Assembly (NCBI GenBank): GCA_902540995.1
Contig: CACBOY010000008.1
Coordinates: forward strand, 1-50,462
Origin: an uncultured SAR86 cluster bacterium
GTDB taxonomy: Bacteria > Pseudomonadota > Gammaproteobacteria > Magnimaribacterales > AG-339-G14
Reading direction: 5' to 3'
DNA length: 50,462 nucleotides
The notes beneath the pieces were generated by a model. That model saw nothing but the letters and a program-made list of their open reading frames with translations, was not told the origin of the DNA and ran no database searches. Below, in pieces: positions 45,163-50,462 of this stretch. The position numbers and the translations under genes were made by a program. Numbering within the stretch: position 1 is the first letter of the stretch; each line of letters begins with the position of its first letter.

Positions 45163-45432
45163 TTATAAACTATCTTTGAGACTTTTACCGGCCTTGAAAC
45201 CTACGCCTTTAGAAGCGGCTATTTGAATAGTTTCGCCAGTAGCTGGATTTCTTCCCATTCTTGCTGCTCTTTCTCTTACATTGAAAGTTCCAAATCCAAC
45301 AAGTGCAACGGAATCTCCATTACTTAAAGCTCCTGCAATTGAATCTAGTACAGCATCTAAAGTTCTGCTGGCTTCTGCTTTTGAGGTATCAGTTGCGTCT
45401 GCAACTGCTTCTATTAGTTCGGCTTTATTCAC
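45163..45432 (-). CDS. hupB: DNA-binding protein HU
   Basis: An 89-residue nucleoid protein of the HU family with the full DNA-binding arm (RNPATGETIQIAASKGVGFKAGK, within about 60-83) and VALVGFGTFNVRERAAR. The start is GTG at 45432 preceded by AGGAGAGAG, an ideal ribosome site. HU compacts and bends DNA. It is a single-gene transcript with its own promoter and terminator, in the expected place between lon and ppiD. Confidence 0.96.
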   Translation of the reverse strand: MNKAELIEAVADATDTSKAEASRTLDAVLDSIAGALSNGDSVALVGFGTFNVRERAARMGRNPATGETIQIAASKGVGFKAGKSLKDSL

Positions 45433-45489
45433 TAGTCTCTCTCCTAAATAAAGTTGTTAAAATCTTTAGACACAATGTCAATAACGTGA

Positions 45490-45517
45490 TTTAGACATGT
45501 AGATATATATCTGTCAA
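45490..45517 (-). promoter_or_regulatory. Candidate sigma70 promoter of hupB
   Basis: On the minus strand TTGACA (45517-45512) and TCTAAA (45495-45490) are separated by 16 bases. A second TTGACA at 45481-45476, again followed by TCTAAA but only five bases away, lies closer to the gene. The perfect -35 makes the first the best candidate. Confidence 0.5.
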
Positions 45518-45528
45518 GCGAGATTTAG

Positions 45529-45562
45529 AGCTTGAAACACCTTTTTTAATGGGTTTCAAGCT
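45529..45562 (-). terminator. Hairpin over the lon stop codon
   Basis: A perfect ten-pair inverted repeat (AGCTTGAAAC at 45529-45538 with GTTTCAAGCT at 45553-45562) has the lon stop codon and an A/T run in its loop. No T-run follows on the minus strand, so it is not a textbook terminator. It may stop or protect the lon messenger end. Confidence 0.4.
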
Positions 45563-47930
45563 TATCTTTTCTAGTTTTTCTTCTTCTTGTAGATTTAGAG
45601 GAATTCTCGCCTTTTTCTTCCCAAATTTTAGGTTTTTCCGTCAAAACAAGATCAAAAACTTCATCGATCCATTTCACTGGTCTAATTTCTAACTTAGTTT
45701 TTATTTTGTCAGGAATTTCTCTTAAATCTCCGACATTACCTTCGGGTATTAATACTGTCTTGATGCCACCTCTTTTGGCAGCTAGCAACTTCTCCTTCAA
45801 GCCTCCTATTTTTAAAACCTCTCCACGCAAAGTAATTTCTCCTGTCATGGCTACGTCAGCTCTGACTGGAATTTCAGACAATACCGAAGCTACAGCTGTG
45901 CACATGCCTATACCCGCACTTGGACCATCTTTCGGAGTAGCTCCTTCGGGAACGTGTATGTGAAGATCATTTAATTCATGAAAATCAGGGTTTATTCCTA
46001 AAGTTTCTGCTCTAGCTCTTATCACTGAAATTGCAGCTTGAATAGATTCCTGCATTACGTCTCCGAGTTTTCCAGTTTTTATAATTTTACCCTTTCCTTT
46101 AAATGCTGAGGCTTCAATGGTTAAAAGTTCTCCACCAACTTGCGTCCATGCCAATCCAGTTACCTGACCTATTCGATCTTTATCTTTGGCTTCACCATAA
46201 TCAAACTTTTTAACACCTAAAATATCTTCGAGTATTTTTGGAGTAACCTTAATTAATTTCTTTTCTTTAAGATCAGCAATCTTTTTAATAGTTTTTCTGC
46301 AAATTTTTGCAATTTCTCTTTCTAAAGATCTAACACCAGCTTCTCTGGTGTAATATCGAATAACATCTAATATGGAGTTATCTGAAATATTAATTTCAGA
46401 TTCATCTAGTCCATTATTCTTGAGTTGTTTTTTAACTAGATAATCTTTAGCAATGCTTAGTTTTTCATCTTCGGTGTAACCAGGCAGTCTGATAATTTCC
46501 ATTCTGTCCAACAAAGGTGCAGGAATATCTAAGGAATTTGCAGTACAGACAAACATAACATCAGATAAGTCATAATCAACTTCAAGATAATGATCGTTAA
46601 AAGTATGATTTTGTTCTGGATCTAAAACTTCAAGTAATGCTGAAGAGGGATCTCCTCTGTAGTCCATTCCCATCTTATCTATTTCATCGAGTAGGAATAA
46701 AGGATTTTTAACACCTACTTTAGACATTTTTTGAAGAATTTTTCCAGGCATAGAACCGATATAGGTTCTTCTATGTCCTCTTATCTCTGCTTCATCTCTA
46801 ACACCGCCTAGGGAAACTCTTGTGAATTTTCTTCCTGTTGCTTTAGCAATAGACTCACCTAAAGAGGTTTTTCCAACTCCAGGAGGCCCAACAAGACACA
46901 AAACAGGTCCTTTTAGTTTCGAAACTCTTTTTTGAACTGCAAGGTATTCCAAAATTCTTTCTTTGACTTCTTCAAGTCCATGGTGATCTTTTTCCAAAAC
47001 CTTACTGGCGTTTTCAATATTTTTTTGAATTTTAGACTTCTTTTTCCATGGAATACTTGTCATCCAATCTATATATCCTCTAACGACTGAAGCCTCTGCT
47101 GACATAGGAGGCATAAGCTTGAATTTATTCAGTTCTGTATTAACTTTTTCTTTAGCATCGTCAGGCATTCCAGAGTCTTTTATTTTTTTCTCTAAAATCT
47201 CTACTTCATCATCGAGGTCATCGCCCTCGCCCATTTCTTTTTTGAGAGCCTTCATTTGTTCACTCAAGTAATACTCTTTTTGGCTCTTTTCCATTTGTTT
47301 TTTAACTCTGTTACGAATCTTTTTTTCCATTTGCGTAAGATCAAGCTGAGTTTCTAGAAGATTAACTAAATTTTTGGCTCTTTCCTCTAAGTCAAGTTCC
47401 TCAAGTAATATCTGTCTATCTGCTATGGAGATAGATAAATGACCTACTAAGGTATCAATTAATTTTTCTAACCTTTCAACCGATCTAACTTGATTGGCAA
47501 TTTCAGGTCTAATTTTTTGAGATGTTTTTGAAAGTTCTCTAAATTGAGACTGCAAAGTATTAACATAGCTTTTCTTGAGGTCGTCTTCCATTTCAGAGTC
47601 TTCAAGAATGTCCACCTCGGCTTCCAAAATATCTTTCCCAGCAAGCAAGTTTTGCAGTCTTGCTCTTTTTATTCCCTCAACCAAAACTTTATAAGTTCCA
47701 TCAGGAAGTTTTATAAGCTGCAATATTGTTGAAATAGTACCAATTTCGTATAAATCCTTTTGACTAGGGTTTTCCGTATTTGCTTCCCTTTGAGCAACCA
47801 GCATAACGGATTTGTCATCCGACATAGCTTTTTGCAAAGAGTTAATTGATGACTCTCTACCTACAAATAAGGGTGTTACTACACCAGGAAAAATTACTAC
47901 ATCTCTAAGGGGGACTAATGGAATATTCAT
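45546..47930 (-). CDS. lon: ATP-dependent protease Lon
   Basis: A 794-residue LonA protease. An N-terminal substrate-binding domain runs to about 200, a coiled coil follows (about 200-255), the AAA+ domain has Walker A GPPGVGKT at 348-355 and Walker B LFLLDEIDK at 411-419, and the protease domain has catalytic S671 (KDGPSAGIG) and K714. It degrades misfolded and regulatory proteins in the cytoplasm. Start ATG has AAGAGG upstream. The C-terminal 30 residues are basic and low-complexity (KSTRRRKTRKDK), beyond the usual end. A candidate heat-shock promoter lies in the 45-base gap to clpX. Confidence 0.97.
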   Translation of the reverse strand: MNIPLVPLRDVVIFPGVVTPLFVGRESSINSLQKAMSDDKSVMLVAQREANTENPSQKDLYEIGTISTILQLIKLPDGTYKVLVEGIKRARLQNLLAGKDILEAEVDILEDSEMEDDLKKSYVNTLQSQFRELSKTSQKIRPEIANQVRSVERLEKLIDTLVGHLSISIADRQILLEELDLEERAKNLVNLLETQLDLTQMEKKIRNRVKKQMEKSQKEYYLSEQMKALKKEMGEGDDLDDEVEILEKKIKDSGMPDDAKEKVNTELNKFKLMPPMSAEASVVRGYIDWMTSIPWKKKSKIQKNIENASKVLEKDHHGLEEVKERILEYLAVQKRVSKLKGPVLCLVGPPGVGKTSLGESIAKATGRKFTRVSLGGVRDEAEIRGHRRTYIGSMPGKILQKMSKVGVKNPLFLLDEIDKMGMDYRGDPSSALLEVLDPEQNHTFNDHYLEVDYDLSDVMFVCTANSLDIPAPLLDRMEIIRLPGYTEDEKLSIAKDYLVKKQLKNNGLDESEINISDNSILDVIRYYTREAGVRSLEREIAKICRKTIKKIADLKEKKLIKVTPKILEDILGVKKFDYGEAKDKDRIGQVTGLAWTQVGGELLTIEASAFKGKGKIIKTGKLGDVMQESIQAAISVIRARAETLGINPDFHELNDLHIHVPEGATPKDGPSAGIGMCTAVASVLSEIPVRADVAMTGEITLRGEVLKIGGLKEKLLAAKRGGIKTVLIPEGNVGDLREIPDKIKTKLEIRPVKWIDEVFDLVLTEKPKIWEEKGENSSKSTRRRKTRKDKLETH

Positions 47931-47947
47931 AATAACCTCTTACTTTT

Positions 47948-47975
47948 ATATAGGGTCTGAAGAAAAAAAAACAAG
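47948..47975 (-). promoter_or_regulatory. Candidate heat-shock (sigma32-like) promoter of lon
   Basis: On the minus strand CTTGTTT (47975-47969), a 13-base spacer and CCCTATAT (47955-47948) resemble the sigma32 pattern CTTGAAA-N-CCCCATnT; a T-run fills the -35 end where AAA is expected. It starts 17 bases before the lon ATG. E. coli lon is known to use sigma32, which supports the call. Confidence 0.45.
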
Positions 47976-49238
47976 TTATTGTAATTTTTTTGAATCTAAA
48001 TCAGTTTCGTAGACCAATAAAGGCTTTGAGTCACCTTTGATACAAGAAGCATCCAATACAACTTTCTCAAGATTTTCTACAGACGGAACTTCATACATAG
48101 TATCTAAAAGAGATTTCTCTAGAATTGATCTTAAGCCTCTAGCGCCTGTTTTCATTTCTATCGCAAGTTTAGCTATTTCTAATAATGCATCATCTCTGAT
48201 ATCCAGTTCTACTTCTTCCATTTCAAAAAGTTTTTTGAATTGTTTTGTTAAAGAATTTTTTGGCTCCGTGAGAATTGTTACGAGAGCGTCTTCATCAAGT
48301 TCATCTAAAGTAGCCATTACTGGCAACCTACCAACAAACTCAGGAATGAGGCCATATTTAATCAAATCTTCGGGTTGAGAATTTTTAATTACTTTAGAAT
48401 CAAAACCTTGAGTTTTTTTCTTAACAGACGCTTCAAATCCCATACCTCTTTCTTCAGATCTAGCTTTAATTATTTCCTCTAGTCCAGAAAAAGCCCCGCC
48501 ACAAATAAATAAAATATTTGATGTATCGACTTGTAAAAATTCTTGTTGCGGATGTTTTCTTCCTCCTTGAGGTGGCACCGATGCAGTTGTTCCTTCTACA
48601 AGTTTAAGTAATGCTTGTTGAACTCCTTCCCCGGAAACATCTCGAGTTATTGACGGATTGTCTGATTTTCTTGCAATTTTGTCGATTTCATCAATGTAAA
48701 CAATTCCAACCTGTGCTTTTTCAACATCGTAGTCACATTTTTGAAGAAGTTTTTGAATTATGTTTTCAACATCTTCACCAACATATCCTGCTTCAGTAAG
48801 TGTCGTCGCATCCGCAATAGTAAAAGGGACATCTAAGAGTCTTGCCAAAGTCTGTGCTAATAAAGTTTTACCACTACCCGTAGGTCCTAATAGAAGAATA
48901 TTACTTTTTCCTAACTCTACATCTTCACTGGAAGACTGAGAACTCTTTAATTTTTTATAGTGGTTGTAAACTGCAACTGCTAGTGTTTTTTTTGCAGATT
49001 CTTGACCAATAACATAATCATCCAGAATTGCTTTGATTTCCTCTGGTACAGGTAATTTTTCTTCAGAAGATTCTTGGTTTGCTTCAGCTAAATCTTCTTT
49101 GATTATGTCATTACATAAAGATACGCATTCATCACAAATATAAACAGAAGGTCCAGCGATGAGTTTTTTAACCTCTGATTGATTCTTTCCGCAGAAAGAA
49201 CAAAATAATTTTTTATCTGTTTCTTGATTTTCAGACAT
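47976..49238 (-). CDS. clpX: ATP-dependent Clp protease ATP-binding subunit ClpX
   Basis: A 420-residue unfoldase. An N-terminal zinc finger uses C13, C16, C35 and C38; Walker A GPTGSGKT is at 118-125, then the pore loop GYVGED, and the IGF-type loop that docks to ClpP is expected in the C-terminal half. It delivers tagged proteins to ClpP. It follows clpP by two bases on the same strand, the standard order. Confidence 0.97.
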   Translation of the reverse strand: MSENQETDKKLFCSFCGKNQSEVKKLIAGPSVYICDECVSLCNDIIKEDLAEANQESSEEKLPVPEEIKAILDDYVIGQESAKKTLAVAVYNHYKKLKSSQSSSEDVELGKSNILLLGPTGSGKTLLAQTLARLLDVPFTIADATTLTEAGYVGEDVENIIQKLLQKCDYDVEKAQVGIVYIDEIDKIARKSDNPSITRDVSGEGVQQALLKLVEGTTASVPPQGGRKHPQQEFLQVDTSNILFICGGAFSGLEEIIKARSEERGMGFEASVKKKTQGFDSKVIKNSQPEDLIKYGLIPEFVGRLPVMATLDELDEDALVTILTEPKNSLTKQFKKLFEMEEVELDIRDDALLEIAKLAIEMKTGARGLRSILEKSLLDTMYEVPSVENLEKVVLDASCIKGDSKPLLVYETDLDSKKLQ

Positions 49239-49240
49239 AC

Positions 49241-49843
49241 CTATTTATCTCTTTTATCAATAACTTTATCTATTAAACCATATTTTACAGCTTCATCGCC
49301 GCTCATAAAATTATCTCTTTCAGTATCTTGACTAACTTTGTCAATATCTTTTCCACTATGTTGAGACAGAATTTCATTTAATTTAGTTCTTATTTTTAGT
49401 ATTTCTTGAGCATGAATTTCTATATCAGTTGCCTGCCCTTGAAATCCTCCCAAAGGCTGGTGAATCATAATTCTAGAATTGGGTAGAGCAAATCTTTTAC
49501 CTTTTGTACCACCTGTAAGTAAGATTGCTCCCATACTAGAAGCTTGGCCAATACATAGGGTGCTAATATCTGGCTTGATATAAGACATTGTGTCGTAAAT
49601 GGACATACCCGAAGTTACTGAGCCGCCAGGTGAATTTATATAAATATTAATATCTTTTTCAGGATTTTCAGCTTCCAGAAAAAGTAACTGTGCTACAACC
49701 AAGTTTGCCATGTGGTCTTCAATAGGGCCGGTAATGAAGATAACTCTTTCCTTAAGAAGTCTTGAATAAATGTCAAAAGCCCTCTCTCCTCTTGGTGTTT
49801 GTTCCACAACCATTGGAACAAGTTGATTTTTAATATTAGTCAT
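49241..49843 (-). CDS. clpP: ATP-dependent Clp protease proteolytic subunit
   Basis: A 200-residue serine peptidase. The catalytic triad is S103 (GQASSMGA), H128 (MIHQPLGG) and D177 (ERDNFMS). Residues 1-12 are a short N-terminal propeptide-like stretch of the E. coli type. ClpP forms the two-ring chamber that ClpX feeds. It follows the trigger-factor gene by nine bases and precedes clpX. Confidence 0.97.
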   Translation of the reverse strand: MTNIKNQLVPMVVEQTPRGERAFDIYSRLLKERVIFITGPIEDHMANLVVAQLLFLEAENPEKDINIYINSPGGSVTSGMSIYDTMSYIKPDISTLCIGQASSMGAILLTGGTKGKRFALPNSRIMIHQPLGGFQGQATDIEIHAQEILKIRTKLNEILSQHSGKDIDKVSQDTERDNFMSGDEAVKYGLIDKVIDKRDK

Positions 49844-49852
49844 AATCTTAAT

Positions 49853-50462
49853 TTAACCCATAGAAACAACTTCTTCAAAACTTAACGTCTCTTCTTCAAC
49901 TTTAGACTTCTCTTCTAAGTATTCTGCTACTTTATCCTCTAAAACAAGAGACTCAATATTTTTTAGCTGTTCTTCATTACCATATATCCAATTGACATAT
50001 TGCTCAGGATCTTTGAATGATTTTGATTTATCTTCAATTTCTTTCTTCAAGGTATCGTTATCGACAGAGATATTATTTTCTTCAATTAATTTATTTATCA
50101 AAACTCCCAATCTGACTCTTTTGAGAGCATTTTCTTTAAAATTATCTATAGGGAATTGATCTTCTTCTAATTTACTAATATCTAATCCCATTTGCTGAGC
50201 TGTATTATTTCTTAAATTATTTGCCTCAGAAATTATCATGCTTTGAGGAATATCAATTTGATTTGAACTTTCAAAAGCATCGAATATTCTTTGTTTGGTT
50301 TTTGTTTTTAGATTTGTTTTTAGATCTGTCTGGAGTTGTTCTTCTATTTTTTTCTCAAATTCTGCTTTTGTTTTAACATCCATATTTATCGATTTAAAAA
50401 ATTCCTCATCAAGATTAGGAAGCTTTACCTCTGAAACTTCTTTCATTTTTATCTTAAACATT
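49853..50462 (-). CDS. tig: Trigger factor, C-terminal part (gene enters from beyond the window end)
   Basis: About 202 residues of the C-terminal half of trigger factor, corresponding to about residue 230 to the end of the E. coli protein. The opening (VKLPNLDEEFFKS) aligns with the end of the PPIase domain and start of the chaperone arm region. The N-terminal ribosome-binding and FKBP domains lie beyond 50462; the ATG seen at 50461 is an internal methionine. It is the ribosome-bound folding chaperone and heads the tig-clpP-clpX unit. Confidence 0.92.
   Translation of the reverse strand, partial: MFKIKMKEVSEVKLPNLDEEFFKSINMDVKTKAEFEKKIEEQLQTDLKTNLKTKTKQRIFDAFESSNQIDIPQSMIISEANNLRNNTAQQMGLDISKLEEDQFPIDNFKENALKRVRLGVLINKLIEENNISVDNDTLKKEIEDKSKSFKDPEQYVNWIYGNEEQLKNIESLVLEDKVAEYLEEKSKVEEETLSFEEVVSMG

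Noticed and set aside
48037-48378. 113-codon open frame on the plus strand opposite clpX
   Set aside because: It is a shadow of the clpX codons; serine-rich composition, no ribosome site and no family pattern.

Overview
This is an AT-rich, very gene-dense stretch of a bacterial chromosome, almost certainly from a streamlined marine gammaproteobacterium. I think of the SAR86 type; that placement is inferred from gene content and style, not proven. The reasons are the gammaproteobacterial order tig-clpP-clpX-lon-hupB-ppiD, the gloB-mltD / rnhA-dnaQ neighbourhood, a YadG-type ABC ATPase and an E. coli-like TatD, together with a rich set of CoA-transferase, dioxygenase, GPH-transporter, photolyase and TonB-receptor genes. 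No stretch over 300 bases lacks a gene. The largest gaps are about 129 bases (16567-16695), 113 bases (45433-45545) and 106 bases (18810-18915). I saw no insertion sequence, prophage, CRISPR array or rRNA. One tRNA gene (tRNA-Ala, anticodon GGC) is present.

Layout. 1-9054: a cut-off YadG-like ABC ATPase preceded by a VWA protein and a MoxR ATPase; a thioesterase; tatD; an alpha-methylacyl-CoA racemase; an MMPL/RND exporter; trhO; a BolA protein. 9060-15026 (minus): two GPH-type sugar-family transporters around a large PHP-like DUF3604 protein and a rhomboid protease. 15094-18809: an SDR dehydrogenase, an HD-domain (possible diiron oxygenase) protein, a ferritin-like protein with a Fur-box-like palindrome upstream, then GST, MAPEG and PsiE. 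18916-25625: an unusual photolyase-family protein whose FAD domain comes first, an esterase, a small-molecule kinase, a lipoprotein metallo-hydrolase, small membrane or secreted proteins around the tRNA, and a TauD-family dioxygenase. 25629-31443: a catabolic-looking group with a Gfo/Idh/MocA-aldo/keto reductase fusion, a third GPH transporter, a second CaiB-type CoA-transferase and an alkylsulfatase-like metallo-hydrolase. 31440-36291: housekeeping genes trm112, gltX, dnaQ and rnhA, divergent from gloB and mltD. 36288-42437: a TonB-dependent receptor in one operon with oppA, oppB and oppC but no ATPase. 42516-50462: fabI, then ppiD, hupB, lon, clpX, clpP and the C-terminal part of trigger factor.

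How the parts fit. The accessory regions suggest a scavenging heterotroph. It takes up oligopeptides through an outer-membrane receptor linked to an Opp system, imports sugar-like or sulfated compounds through GPH carriers, and processes acyl-CoA, hydroxylated and sulfated organics. Genes are packed tightly. Several operon joints overlap by 1-14 bases, and three convergent gene pairs share a single palindromic TTAA as stop codon for both strands. The right end is a proteostasis island (chaperone, Clp and Lon proteases, periplasmic folding factor); lon has its own candidate heat-shock promoter and hupB a clear intrinsic terminator.
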